64,000 bases of DNA from Alnus glutinosa. Its lineage: Eukaryota; Streptophyta; Magnoliopsida; Fagales; Betulaceae. The stretch spans positions 5,274,501 to 5,338,500 of the forward strand of contig NC_084896.1 in the NCBI RefSeq assembly GCF_958979055.1, written 5' to 3'. The position numbers were made by a program, and so were the translations under genes. Below the pieces are notes generated by a model. The model saw nothing but the letters and a program-made list of their open reading frames with translations. It was not told where the DNA came from and made no database searches. Positions 45,946-57,712 of the stretch are shown in pieces. Numbering within the stretch: position 1 is the first letter of the stretch; the number at the start of each line of letters is the position of its first letter.

Positions 45946-47390
45946 TAATAAATTTATATTTTTTTATTAAGATGGACATGTGTCGCCATCTTATTGGCGA
46001 CACGTGGCGCTGATGTGTAGAGCTAACAGATTCCGTCAAAATGGTGGACAGAAAATCGACCCAGGGAGTAAAACGTAATTATTGCATACCACAGGAATAT
46101 TCCATGAACTTTTTAAATCATAGAGAGTGAAAAATAATTATGATATACCACAAAAACCAACGGTGCAATTATCCCTATAGTATTAATGCTGAACAAGCAC
46201 ACTAAACAAGATACATTATGTTTGTCCATCTTCAAGGCCTGTGACAGTGGCTACAGTGGCATCAGTCACGTCAAGTTTCCAACAAACTTCAACTATATAT
46301 AATGAGTAACGCATCTTCAACTACAAAATCCACCGCAATCCACTATACCATTGATAAGCTGCTATCGTGCTTGTCCGTCTTCAAGGCCTGTGGACAGTGG
46401 CATCAGTCACGTCAAGTTTCCAATACCATTTCTCTTTTCTTTTTCTTTTTTCAACCAGCCAAGAAATCAGATGGTGAAAAAACGTTTACCATCTGAAAGC
46501 AAACAAAAAGCTGCGTTCTTTCTTTCTTCTTCTTTTGAAAGCGTAAGGTTAAACGGGTATGGTTTCTTCTTCCTTCTGAAAGCCTACTGTTTCGTTTTCT
46601 GCAAAGCTCACCCCTCTCCTTCCCCATTTTTCATCACCTCATTCGTTGGCTGCCGAGAGAAGGAATCTTTCACTTCAAACATTAATTCCCTCTCTTTTTT
46701 GTTTCCCCGAAAATCTGAGGAAAATAAAAGAGAATCTCTTTCAAGATCTCATTATATAAATTTTTCTTTCGTTTAGTTTTTTTTTTTTTGGGTGGTCGGT
46801 GGCTTATACAAATGTATTCCCCGGCTTGATTAGGATAGTTTATAATTATTTGTTTGAATTTGAGAGAATTCGGACAAGTGTGATAGTGAAAGATAACTTT
46901 TGAAATTCACATGACCGAATCAGTGTTTGGACAGTCTAATTTTTATTTAATCAATGAGTTTCATAAATAGTATTTCATAATTAGCTCTGAAAATTTTCTT
47001 AAATTCGAATAAATAATTGTAAATGATCTAATATCTAGAATTATTTGGTTTTTTTTTTTTCCCAAATATTTTACTTTCTAAAAAATGCCAAGAAAGCATT
47101 ATTTTTTTGGTTGAAAGATTGAAAATTTAATGTTGACACTTGAGATGTTTAATTAGTCTTTTGGTGAATATTGCCGTGAATTCCCATTTGAATATAGAGC
47201 GTCTAGCATTTCTCATTAACATAGGCCTAATTCAAGGCAGCTCGATCTCTCATTGCAAGTAAGGGTGGGCACGGTTGAGTATTGGCCATTTTGACATTTG
47301 GACCTGCCCACTGCAGGTTTTAAAAATCCTACTTATGGCTTGACTAAAATGAGCAGTATTCACCGGATCTCAAATTTTGGGGGGCAAGCA
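45946..47390. repeat. Intergenic with a local direct duplication
   Basis: TGTCC(A/G)TCTTCAAGGCCTGTG and the following CAGTGGCATCAGTCACGTCA occur at 46226-46283 and again at 46373-46425. The frames at 46302-46776 overlap this duplication and show no family motif. The rest is AT-rich and unrecognised. Confidence 0.5.
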
Positions 47391-47399
47391 TTTTGTGCA
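47391..47399. repeat. 9-bp target-site duplication, left
   Basis: TTTTGTGCA, identical to 57952-57960, immediately outside the left terminus of the Mutator-like element. Confidence 0.9.
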
Positions 47400-47578
47400 G
47401 AGTAATGATAGGCAGGGGACGGCGTCCCCTGCCCGGCCCTTTCCTACGTGGAAAGGGCCTTTTGTCTTTTAATAATTTTTTTGCTCAAAACCAGACATTT
47501 CCTCATTTTCCCCCCCCAAAGCTAAAATTTCCCCCCATCGAGCAAGACCGAAAATTTCTCTCCACCAAGTCCGGCGAC

Positions 47579-47815
47579 TATTACAAGTTGAAGAATGAAG
47601 ATGAAAGCAGAGAAAACAGAGAGAGTATGGAGAGAAAATATCTGGAAAATTTCTGATTGTATTGAGTGAATGAGAAAGAATACAATTACAATGTATATAA
47701 GGATCCGTGAATACAGGAAAAATATCTACTCCAAACTAAAGTAGTTACAAGATACAGCTATCAATAACTGAGATTAGTTAAGCCTAAACTATACTAGTTA
47801 AAACTAACTGTAATA
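47579..47815 (-). repeat. Copia 3' LTR
   Basis: 237 bp; starts TATTACAG on the minus strand next to the polypurine tract. The usual TG start is mutated to TA in this copy. Confidence 0.9.
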
Positions 47816-47822
47816 CCCCCCC

Positions 47823-49004
47823 TCAAGATGGATGATCTGGACTATAAGTGTTCAGAGCATTCATCTTGGACAGCAAAGAACTAAAAACCTGAAGACCAAG
47901 GGCCTTGGTAAAGAGGTCAGCTAAGTTAAGCTGAGAATTGGCATGCATTGTATGGAGAACCCCTTTGAGAATCTGATCACGAACAAGGTGACAGTCCAAC
48001 TCAATGTGCTTGGTTCTTTCATGGAACACGGGGTTTGCTGCAATGTAAAGGGTTGCCTTGCTATCACAGTAAAGAAGAGAAGGTTGAGAATGACTAATGT
48101 GGAGATCAGCAAGAAGAGCCCGAATCCATGTAAGCTCACAACTAGTAGCAGTCATAGCTCGGTATTCAGCTTCTGCAGAAGATCGTGATACAGTATGCTG
48201 CTTTTTAGATTTCCAGGAGATGAAGGAGTCCCTAATAAACACACAAAAATCGGTAGTAGACCTCCTGGAATCCGAACAACCTGCCCAATCACTATCACAA
48301 AATGCCTTAAGTTGACAAGTAGAAGATGAGGGGAAGAAAATGCCCTGACCAGGAGCATTTTTTATGTATCTTAGAACTCGGTAAGCTGCATCCAAATGAG
48401 GTTGACGATGCTTATCCATGAATTGACTCAAAATCTGCACAGAGAATGCAAGATCAGGTCTAGTAAGGGTAAGATAAATAAGCCTGCCAATCAACCTTCG
48501 GTACATGGAAGGATCAGCAATAAGATCACCATTATCCCGAGAAAGTTTCAAGTGAGGTTCCATAGGAAACTTAGAAGGTTTAAAACCAAGAAATCCAAAA
48601 TCCTCAAGTATCTCTAAAGCATATTTCCGTTGACAAAGAGAAATACCCTTAGAACTTTGAGCAATTTCAAGACCAAGAAAGTACTTGGCAGAACCAAGAT
48701 CTTTTAGCTTGAATTTCTGGTTGAGGAAGAATATAAAATCTGAAATAGTCTTGCTATCATTACTGGCCAGAATAACATCATCAACATAAACTAAAATAGA
48801 AAGAAAACAAGAACCATAAACTTTGGTGAAAAGAGAATAATCCGCCTTTGATTGATTAAAACCATGCTCAATGAGAGTGGATGAGAATTTGGAGTACCAT
48901 TGGCGGGAAGCCTGCTTGAGACCATATAAGGATTTGAGTAATTTGCAAACCCGAGAATCACCTTTAGGAACGTATCCGGGAGGAGGAGTCATATACACTT
49001 CTTA
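47823..49004 (-). pseudogene. Copia polyprotein, end of reverse transcriptase and RNase H
   Basis: The frame carries the copia RT motifs [13 protein letters not shown] and YVDDVILAS (the YVDD catalytic box), then the RNase H part with [27 protein letters not shown] and ADLFTKAL. It is continuous for 391 residues from 48998. It is separated from the upstream RT start by a TAA at 49002-49004, in the same frame, just before the [10 protein letters not shown] motif. A nonsense change in an otherwise conserved block. Confidence 0.92.
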
Positions 49005-50129
49005 ATGCAATTCACCATGAAGAAAAGCGTTATTAACATCCAATTGATGAAGATGCCATTGTTTTGTAGTAGCAAGAGCTAAGAGACATCTCACTATGGT
49101 GAGCTTAGCAACAGGAGAAAAAGTCTCGTGATAGTCAATTCCTTCACATTGAGTATAGCCCTTGGCAACCAGCCGGGCTTTGTGTCTTTCAACAGTTCCA
49201 TCAGCTTTATATTTGACCTTAAAAACCCACTTGCAGCCAATAGGTTTCTTATGAAGAGGAAGATCAACAAGGGACCAAGTGTTATTGTTCTCAAGAGCTT
49301 GAAGTTCAGCTTTCATGGCCTCACACCATTTAGGATAAGCAATGGCTTGATAATAATAGGTAGGCTCAAAAACAGTAGAAACAGAGAGACTAAAATGTTT
49401 ATGAGTAGGGGACAGCTTATCATATGAAAGAAATGAAGATAAAGAATAAGGAGTACCTGAATTTTTGCTAACAGTCATGTCCATAAAGGTGGAGACCGGC
49501 TGGGAAGTAGCTAGCTGACAGTGATAATCTTGCAAATAACTAGGTTCTTTGTGGAGTCTTGAAGATTTTCTGGAAGGGAGAATATAGGCTGGAGGTTCTG
49601 GACTAGAAGAATGTGGAACAATATAGTCACTAGGATGCGTAGAAGAGAAATCAAGAGAGGGTTCAGTAACCGAATGATGGGATGATTCAACAGCAGAATG
49701 TGGAGAAGGAAAAAGAGAAGGTTGTGTAGGATGATAATCTGGAACAGAATGAGGAATGACAAGGTTATCATTGGAAATGGGAAAAGTCAAAGAAGAATTA
49801 TAGGAAAAAATGGATTCATGGAAAACAACATCTCTGGAAATAAAAGAAGAATGAGAGTGAAGATCCATTAATTTGTAACCCTTCACACCTATAGGATAAC
49901 CAATGAAAATGCAAGGACGAGCTCGAGGTGCAAATTTAGAACGAGACTTAGCAAGAGTAGATGCAAAGCAAAGACAACCAAATACTCGTAGGTGATGATA
50001 TGAAGGAGGATATTTAAAAAGAGCTTCATATGGAGATTTATTGGATAAGAGAGGTGTAAGTAAACGGTTGATGATATGGGTGGCTGTGAGTAAGCAATCA
50101 CCCCAAAAAGAAAGAGGTAAATGGGATTA
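49002..50129 (-). pseudogene. Copia polyprotein, end of integrase and start of reverse transcriptase
   Basis: After a TAA at 50127-50129 the frame reads through [17 protein letters not shown] and [11 protein letters not shown] (integrase C-terminal part), a Ser/Pro-rich linker, and the RT start ([57 protein letters not shown]). It ends at the TAA at 49002-49004. Confidence 0.88.
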
Positions 50130-51060
50130 GAATCTCAAAGCCCTAGCTATATTAAGAAGGTGTTGATGCTTTCGTTCGACTATAGCATTTTGTTGTGGAG
50201 TAGCTACACAAGTACGTTGATGCATAATGCCATTTAAAGAAAAGAAATCAGCCATATCAAATTCGGCTCCATTATCAAACCTTAAGCATTTAATTTTAAG
50301 GCTAAATTGAGTAACAACATAGCTAGAAAAAGATTTGATGATTGATTGTGTTTGAGACTTATGATGCATTAAGTATACCTAAGTAAAACGAGAGAAATCA
50401 TCAACAATTGTAAGAAAAAAAAAAAAAAAAAAAAAAAAAAACGAGATCCATTTATTGTATTTACCGAGAATGGTCCCTAAATGTCACAATGAATAAGATC
50501 AAATGGGGACAGAGAACTAGATTGACTAACGGGAAAAGGTAACTTGTGTTGTTTTGCCAAAGGACATACAACACAAATTTTATTGGAATTGGAACAAGAA
50601 ACAGGAAGCAAAGTATGTAACAAGGCTAGCCTAGACTGAGATGGATGTCCAAGTCGGTAGTGCCATACATCAGTCGAGGCAGCTTTTATTGAAGTTGCAG
50701 AAAAAGAAGAACCAGGAGGCAAAGAAGAGTCCGAGTTATGTTGCAAGTAAAATAATCCAGCTCTTTCTTTACCCAGTCCAATCGTCAACCATGTGGACAT
50801 GCTCTGTATAAAGCAAAATTTATCAAGGAAAATAAGGCAACATTGAGAATTTTTAGTAAGCTTGCTTGCTGAAATTAGATTGAAAGAAAAAGATGGAATA
50901 CAAAGAACATTTGTAAGAACCAAATTAACCGAGAGTTGGACAGTTCCAATATGAGTGACTTTCGCAAGTTGACCATTAGGCAATTTTACAAAAGAATTAA
51001 CCATTGCTGTAATAGAAGAAAAATAGGAAATGGAACAAATCATGTGGTCCGTTGCACCGG
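50127..51060 (-). pseudogene. Copia polyprotein, protease end, gag-pre-integrase and integrase core
   Basis: Two frames belong here. The first (about 51060-50477) has IIDTGATDHM at the protease active site (D-T-G), VWHYRLGHPS (the HHCC zinc-binding start) and CPLAKQHKLPF. The second (50369-50127) has FDNGAEF and TPQQNAIVERKH of the integrase core. Stops lie between them at about 50475 and 50373, and the codon region 50412-50441 is a homopolymer of about 30 bases. The integrase catalytic set is therefore not in one frame. Confidence 0.85.
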
Positions 51061-51063
51061 TAT

Positions 51064-52286
51064 CTATGATCCAACGATGAGAAGAAGTTTGTGAAGTAGC
51101 TTGAAAGACTTGAGAATGTATGACAGAAAAACTGAATATGATGAATTGAAAGAATTGGAAAAAAATGAAGAGAAGATACCTGACATGGTTGAGAAGAGTT
51201 GATCTTGGTTGGCAGAAGTGCTACCAACAAGATTCATAGATGCAGAAGTCTCAAAAGTAGAAGGCTTCAACAAGGAGAGAAGTTGTTGGCACTGCTCGTG
51301 AGTAATGCCCAAAGGAGGTGTGCTCATCCAAGAAGAATCAGGGCTAGATTGAAAATCTTGCACCTGATTGGCAGAGGAAAATTGCATCCTTGGCTGAGTT
51401 GGCTTATATCCTGGAGGATATCCATGAAGCTTATAGCATTTATCCACCAAATGCCCCAACAGTCCACAATGAGTACAAAGAGGTCTCTCTTTGCGGAAAT
51501 TTTGAGAATAGGTTGGCTTGCCAAACCTAGGTTGTTGTGGTTGTGGCTGATTCGATCTTGTTAACATTGCAACAGTCTCTTGGCTAGGACAAAGAATTGA
51601 AACATCACATTGTCGTTCTTCTTGAAGAACAAGGGAAAATACCTTGTTAATGGGCGGCATAGGATCAATTAGCAAGATCTGCCCTCTGATATGTGAAAAA
51701 GAGTCATTGAGACCCATGAGAAATTGAAAAACATAATCTTGATGTTGATAATCAAGATTAGACTTAGAGGAACCACAAGAACATTCCGAAATAGGCCTAT
51801 AATTCACCAATTCATCCCACAGACTTTTGAGTTTGGTAAAATACAAACTCACTGATTCGCTTCCTTGAGTATGTACAGGGATAGCCTTCTGCAGTTGGAA
51901 GATCCGAGGTCCATTCCTCAGTGAAAAACGCTCCTTCAAGTCTAGCCACATCTCTTGTGCAGTGTTGATATAAATCACACTAGCAGCAATGTCTTTGGAG
52001 ATGGAGTTCAATAGCCAAGAGAGAACCATGTTGTTGCTTCAAATCCATGGACGATGAAGTGCATCAGTTGTTGACGAAGGTTTGGTTATGGAACCATCAA
52101 TAAAACCTATCTTATTTTTGGCGATGAGTGCCATGATCATGGACCTGCTCCAAGTATGGTAGTTTTCGCCATGAAGAAGCTGAGAAACAAGGACAGAATC
52201 GGGGATATCTCCGTGATGGAGATAGTATGGACTTGACGCATCATCAATGGAGATTACAACAGAGTATGTTGAATCAAAAGCCATTG
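51064..52286 (-). pseudogene. Copia gag, broken
   Basis: The start region (about 52286-52039) has SPYYLHHGD and LHGENYHTWSRSM, the UBN2/gag N-terminal signature, and stops at 52039-52041. The frame resumes at 52029 with MWLDLKERFS, LMGLNDSFSHIRGQILL and a zinc knuckle CTHCGLLGHLVDKCYKLHG. It stays open to 51064 but loses similarity after about 51180, where a frameshift towards the protease is likely. Confidence 0.85.
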
Positions 52287-52304
52287 ATTCTTGCTCTGAT
52301 ACCA

Positions 52305-52531
52305 TATTACAAGTTGAAGAATGAAGATGAAAGCAGAGAAAACAGAGAGAGTATGGAGAGAAAATATCTGGAGAATTTCTGATTGTATTGAGTGAATGAG
52401 AAAGAATACAATTACAATGTATATAAGGATCCGTGAATACAGGAAAAATATCTACTCTAAAGTAAAATAGTTACAAGATACAGCTGTCAATAACTGAGAT
52501 TAACTAAGATTAGTTAAGGCTAAACTATACT
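52305..52531 (-). repeat. Copia 5' LTR
   Basis: About 227 bp. It ends next to the primer binding site at 52293-52304. It differs from the partner LTR by a handful of substitutions and a 10-bp duplication (TAACTAAGAT). The outer ~20 bp are missing. Confidence 0.9.
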
Positions 52532-53820
52532 CCCTTTTTCCGGCTCCGACCTGCATTCTCTGGCAGTCTACACCACCGACTAACATTCTCTCATTTCTGT
52601 CGACCCATTTCCCCCATTCCGGCGTAGATCACCCCCATTTTCGGCACCGGTGGTGATCTCTAGCCGTCTTCCATCTCCGACTGAGCTTCCACCGCCTTTC
52701 GCCGACCAAGCCCAGCCATCAAAAGAGGTAAGGTTTTCTTCTTCTTCTTCTTCTTCCTTTTTGTTTTTTTGTTTTTTCGATTTTTTCTCTCCTCTGGTAG
52801 TATTAGAAAGATCTCATTTTTCCACTTGTTTTTGGATTTAGAATCTCAGTGCCATTATTCTCAATATAGTTGTGTTTGAAACTCAGATCTAGATTTGGAT
52901 GTTCTTAGGTTTGTATTGGTTTTTGTCAAAACTCAAATTGAGCCATCAATGAATAGTTTAATTGGTTTAAAATTAAACCTTTGTTAAACTTTAGAATGAG
53001 GAACGGGTTTACGGATTGGTTCTAAACTTTGATATAGCTTGTGAGTATATTTCAAGACTGCAATTTTCACTTCAAATTAACTTTCACATTGCATTTTGTA
53101 TTAGAGAAATGAGTAATCACTACTTAGCTCCATTCATTTCTAGTTATGTAAGCAAGATGTTTTCATGCAAAAAAAGGTTAGCCTCCTCGAAAAGCCACAA
53201 TGAATTGTTCTGTGATTAGAGAAAACATAACAATTGTTTAGCGGAAATTGCATTTGTAAAAGTAACTTATGTAGAATCTAAATATATATTGATTTGGTAG
53301 TTTTGACTTTGATTTTGGGTGTTTTTGTACATGCTATTTTGTTGTCTGCTGTTTTTTAAAAAATAATGAAAAAAAAAAAAAGAAAAAAGAAAAATACTTG
53401 TTTTGTTCATTCCCTTATGGCTCTTATGAATGCACTAGTGTATCCAGGATGTTTCTTGATGCCAGTCAATTGGGCTCAATTTATGTGAGGCTAGATACTT
53501 TCAGATAATTTGGGTGGACCTAAGGTTAAAATTCTTCAGCTATATTAATGTGAACCAGTTAGATAATTAGAATTATGGACTGGATTGCACTTGTTATAGA
53601 AAGTCAATATTATCTAATTAACCAATAATTGAATGTCCCATGTAAAATAATAGTGAATAATTTATGATAACTTCACGATATCATATACTTTTACAGTTCA
53701 TGTTGATAAAATTTTGAATTTCTCCATTCCTGCATTTTTTTTTTTTTTGGGTGGGCAATAATATTAACAAATTAATAAGAATAATTTCTTCATTCCTCCA
53801 TTTTTGTTGTTTTTGTTATC
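52532..53820 (+). other. Mutator-like element, left subterminal and internal sequence
   Basis: Contains the inner part of the left terminal repeat (52540-52735: pyrimidine-rich, with ATTTCCCCCATTCCGGC and CGTCTTCCATCTCCGAC). This ends in AAAGAG|GTAAGG at about 52728, a plausible splice donor, so a transcript starting in the terminal repeat could be spliced. The rest is AT-rich and non-coding. Confidence 0.5.
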
Positions 53821-53837
53821 TTTTTTTGGTTCTTAAG

Positions 53838-54020
53838 GATGCTCGCCGAGTGTTCGACAAAATGTCTGAACCGAATTATGATTGGTTTTGTGGTTGTGAT
53901 AATTTTTTGTTGTCTTTTTTTGGTTCTTGAAGATGCTCGCTGGGTGTTCGACAAAATGTTTGAACCGAATTGTGCTTGGTTTTGTGGTTGTAGAAAAAGT
54001 TGTCACTCGTATCATAGCTG
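53838..54020 (+). pseudogene. PPR-like fragment, tandemly duplicated, inside the Mutator-like element
   Basis: The frame from 53838 reads DARRVFDKMSEPNYDW, the helix A/turn consensus of pentatricopeptide repeat proteins of the PLS class. A second copy from 53932 reads DARWVFDKMFEPNCAW; the period is 94 bp, not a multiple of three, so the copies are in different frames. A CTTAAG acceptor-like site precedes the first copy. Only about 16 residues of PPR consensus remain, so it is a captured scrap at most. Confidence 0.55.
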
Positions 54021-54462
54021 ATTTTGTGCACTTGTTCTTGCTAATAGATCACTCGTATCATGACTAATTTTGGCTACAAAATGACTTTTTCTTTTCTTTT
54101 CTTTTTTCTTTTTTTTTTTTGTTTTGAAAATACCAACACTTGCAACCGTGATTTATCTTAGATTATTAATACAACCAATGCTTAGTCTTTTTCTTCTCGT
54201 TCTTTGTTTTCTTTTTATTTGCAATTTTAGGTTGTTTTGATGGATATAGTGTCGTATGAGCACTTAAGAGACTCATAAGTTCTATTTTGATGGATATAGT
54301 GTGGTATAAGCACTTAAGAGACTTAATCATGTTGTGGAAAATTGACGTGGTGTTTGTTGTTGAAGTTGTTGGCACTTTATTTATAGCTTTGGACAACAGT
54401 TTACAAGTATTACTCCCAATTAGTTGGATTTTGTATCTTCCCGCGGAAAATTGATTGGAAAA

Positions 54463-54585
54463 TGTTAGATTTACAACACCAATACAACAACTGTACAACA
54501 ATCCCTCACATACTGGGGCCCACCCTCATGTGAGGGGTTGTTGTACAGTTGTTGTATTGGTGTTGTACAAGAATCAAATCCCAAA
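54463..54585. mobile_element. Fold-back MITE family B, third copy
   Basis: ACAACACCAATACAACAAC / GTTGTTGTATTGGTGTTGT arms as in 6799-7099, with the same flanking GGAAAATGTTAGATTTACAA and ACAAGAATCAAATCCC. The left CATGAGGG core half is partly deleted. Confidence 0.85.
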
Positions 54586-54952
54586 TTGATTAGGAGGCCT
54601 TGACTATGTATTGTGTTTAACTTGTTGTCCTTCTAAACTAGGACTACTTTAGGTAGAGAACCAATTTAAAGATGAGTGTAGGAAGGTCTAAGCAATCAGC
54701 AAAAAACAGAGGATTGTATTGTAAATGGACATTTTGATGCTCTCTTTTGAAGTGTGTGTGTGTGTGTGTAATGATTATCTTATTTGCTAGTAGACAAAGA
54801 TGAGTGATCCATCCTACAGCACATACTCATGAGAAAGTGTTGCCGTTGACAGCTCCATTTGCTAATTATAAGGTAAGTACTTCTTGATTTCGAGTATAAA
54901 ATTGAGCCTTTGTTCATCACAGAAAGTTTACTAATTTTGATTATATTTGTAG

Positions 54953-55129
54953 CATGGTTGTGCATGTAAATATTTTGATTGGGTTAATAATCCTTCCATA
55001 TGCGAGCATGGCGGAAGAGTTTTGAACCGGTTGAAGGATAAATACATGTGCCTAAAAGATGAAAAAGAGCGATACAGTGGAAAAGGAAAAATGCAAGTGC
55101 AAAGAAGAAATGGAAATGGAAGTTGCTGA
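54953..55129 (+). pseudogene. GRF-type zinc finger exon-like fragment inside the Mutator-like element
   Basis: After TTTGTAG (acceptor-like, ending at 54952) the frame reads HGCACKYFDWVNNPSICEHG, matching the C-terminal half of plant GRF zinc fingers (C..F.W.D..MC). It is followed by RVLNRLKDKYMCLKDEKER, a coiled-coil-like tail also usual in these proteins, and stops at 55127-55129. The N-terminal half of the finger (CxCG...NPGRRF) was not found upstream. It may be a captured exon, or the remains of a gene resident in the element. Confidence 0.55.
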
Positions 55130-56930
55130 ATGTCGAATGAAGTTGGCAGTTGAAATAGACTAAATGTGTTTTTCTTTTATCCATAAAATTTTGTTTAGCA
55201 TTATATGTCACAAGAATATAGTGAAATTTTTATATTGTAATGTTGAAAAATGGATAAGCACTACAAGTGTTGTTGGATGTCCTTATAAGCACTACAAGTG
55301 TTGGATGTCATTGTAATGTTGCTTTTGCTTATGTGGAATGCATCTTGGGTGTTTGGTTTGCTAGTTAATGACTTTGGCCTTTTAAAATGTCTGTGTGTAG
55401 TTTATACAGTTCTTTATATATCTCATGAGCGTGCATGTTTAAGTGATCCTTGGCAAAACCTTTTTATTGGGTTTTCTACAATACCACTTCTTGACCAACC
55501 ATAGTGATGACCATATCATAAAAAACCATAAAGTAGCATAAACCTAATTATACCCAAAGTGACAACAACAAGCCGGAGCATCAGTTTCCACAATACTTGA
55601 GAATCAAGAGCATCTCCAAGCACATCACTATGCGCATTTGCATTCAATTACATGTAAAAGATGAGTACATGAAAGCCAATGCAAATCAATTATTTCTGAG
55701 ATATAAACATGCAACAAAACATAATGGATCCAAAATATACACCACCTATAAAAGCATTTCTCAACAAAATAGAATCCAAAGAATTTGTACACCCTCAATC
55801 GTTCTGTTACGCACAGAAACAGTTACTAACAGCCTCTACATCCACTGCCAACAACCAGTAAGCCAAAAGGGCTTCAAGATAAACAAAAAAACTGCAGCTT
55901 TTGTTCTGTATATTCTCTAAGTCAACAACCCCATCACTTTCAACCAAGTCAGCAACTCCATCACTTTTGTTCTGTATATTCCCCAGCTTCGTTCAGATCC
56001 AAGATTCACCAACATATACGTTCACAATTTTATTTTATTTTTTGATAAGTACATATATGTTCACAAAATTACAAACAACTTTTAGATTTCAACACAACAT
56101 CACCAAATTCGAGCAAGAATATCACCTGAGATAACATGTAAGGACATCTTAGATAATAGCAACAATGAAATATCAACTTTACAAGTAAGGCATAAAAATC
56201 TAAAACTAACAGGAAGTAAATATTGATTTCAGCCATCAACCCTTAGTTTCAACCTTTTCAAAGCTTAATATTGATTTCATATGCAAACATGCAAATATAA
56301 GACTATTTTGTAAAACCTGGTTCACATAGTCTCTAATAATGACCACAAAGAAGCAAATTTAAAGTCATTCTCGCACATGAAGAGACTCAAGACATAATAA
56401 GTAATACATGGACTAAATGAATAAATAAAGGGGAAAAAATGAATTATATATATATAAACTGTCTCCATAAAGAGTATTTAGCTCATTTGATTAATATTGA
56501 TGCTTTTTCGTTGATTCACACATCAAGGAACAATCGAAAACCTTTTCTTTCGTACAATACATTTTAACTTGCATCCTAACCATGAACAATAATACAGCTG
56601 TAGAGGATAGTAATGGACCACTAAGTAATAAGTTGTTTACTAGAAAGTATAAAATTCTGCGAAAACAATGAATACAAAACAAAAGAATGAAATAAAATAA
56701 ATGTTTTGAAATTATATATGGCATGTCAATCATAGCACATTATTCATAGATAACCTAAATGTTCTCGTTGGTTGTCTGGTTCCAAACTAAACCTGGGAAA
56801 GAGAGAATTTTCAGAAATATTATTAATCTAGAGGTATATTTTCGATTAACAATTATAACTCCAGAATGTAGAAAATTCTAGTAAAAAAGGTAGATCCAAA
56901 AATAAAACATAAAAACAAAAAGGCACTTTT
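55130..56930. other. Mutator-like element interior, no gene
   Basis: AT-rich with only short frames. Small duplications are present (ACTACAAGTGTTG at 55260-55300; ATCACTTT...TTGTTCTGTATATTC at 55900-55985). A LINE-tail word TTTTTTGATAAGTAC lies at 56037. Confidence 0.5.
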
Positions 56931-57530
56931 TATGGTAAAAAAGGCAGATCCAAAAACAACTCAAAAAACCAGAAATGAGGGAGATCGCTACCGGTGCTGG
57001 AAATGGGGGAGATTTGGGCCGGAAATGGGGGAAATGGTCGATGAAATGGGGGAGATCTATGCATATAGAAAATAAGCATACATGAAATATCTCCAGGGCC
57101 ATGGAGCTTAAAATGGGGCCATACGACCATGGGGACCTGTACTAGTTGGATTTAAATAAAGTAAAAAAATAAATAAAAAAATTGCAAATTGCCTCAAATT
57201 AGAGGATACATAAATACATATTATCTGAGGAAGAGTATCCCCAAACCCAACCCAATGATCTTTTAACTAAAAACATAGATCAAGCTTAGCAGGGGGAGAG
57301 AGGCATAGATAGATTAGCTAAGACAACAAAAAGAAGCCCAAAACTGAAAAGTAAAATAGAATTACCGAGTGAAATATGCAAAGGCGAGGGAGACGAGTTT
57401 TTTCCTAAATCTGGGTCACAGTAGTAGTTACAATAAAAAAGGCAAATCTGAAAACAACTGAAAAAACCAAAAAATGTGGGAGATCAGTACCGGAAATGAG
57501 GGAAATGGTCGCCGAAACTGGGGGACCTCA
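56931..57530 (-). repeat. Duplicated subterminal repeat of the Mutator-like element
   Basis: AAAAAAGGCAGATCCAAAAAC...AAAAAACCAGAAATG...GGGAGATC...ACCGG at 56937-57000 recurs as AAAAAAGGCAAATCTGAAAAC...at 57436-57500. Both match, inverted, the left side (ATTTCCCCCATTCCGG...CACCGGTGGTGATCTC at 52608-52660). Confidence 0.65.
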
Positions 57531-57599
57531 TTCGGTGGTCTCTCGGTTGGAGATGGAAGACGGCCGGAGATGGAGAACGCACGGTGGTTGGGTTTTGGC

Positions 57600-57712
57600 T
57601 AGAGATGGAGAACGCACAATGGCGGGCTCGTGAGTGGTTGACAGTGGCGGGCTCGTGAGTGGTCGACGGTGGCAGGCTCGTGCATGGTGGTCAACGGTGG
57701 CAGGCTCGATCT
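57600..57712 (+). repeat. Minisatellite GACGGTGGCAGGCTCGTG
   Basis: Four degenerate units of about 25-33 bp sharing GTGGCGGGCTCGTGAGTGG or variants, within the right terminal zone of the Mutator-like element. Confidence 0.75.

Larger units (their letters stand above)
47579..52531 (-). mobile_element. Ty1/copia retrotransposon inserted in the Mutator-like element
   Basis: Minus orientation. LTRs are 47579-47815 (3' LTR) and 52305-52531 (5' LTR), roughly 95% alike; the outer end of the 5' LTR lacks the last ~20 bp. The primer binding site is at 52293-52304 (TGGTATCAGAGC on minus) and the polypurine tract at 47816-47826. Gene order is gag, protease, integrase, reverse transcriptase/RNase H, which defines copia. 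The polyprotein is interrupted by several in-frame stops (described below), and a poly-T tract on the coding strand (about 50412-50441) has expanded in the integrase region. The element is inactive. It lies within the left terminal zone of the Mutator-like element, so it is the younger insertion. Confidence 0.95.

Noticed and set aside
46351-46776. 141-residue plus-strand frame
   Set aside because: Ser/Phe-rich translation of pyrimidine-rich DNA overlapping a local duplication; no homology recognised.
48096-49427. Plus-strand frames opposite the copia polyprotein
   Set aside because: Shadows of the minus-strand RT and RNase H coding region.
52650-52841. 62-residue frame starting in the Mutator-like terminal repeat as a gene
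   Set aside because: Low-complexity Ser/Phe run from a CTT repeat; kept only as a possible first exon of an element-driven transcript.
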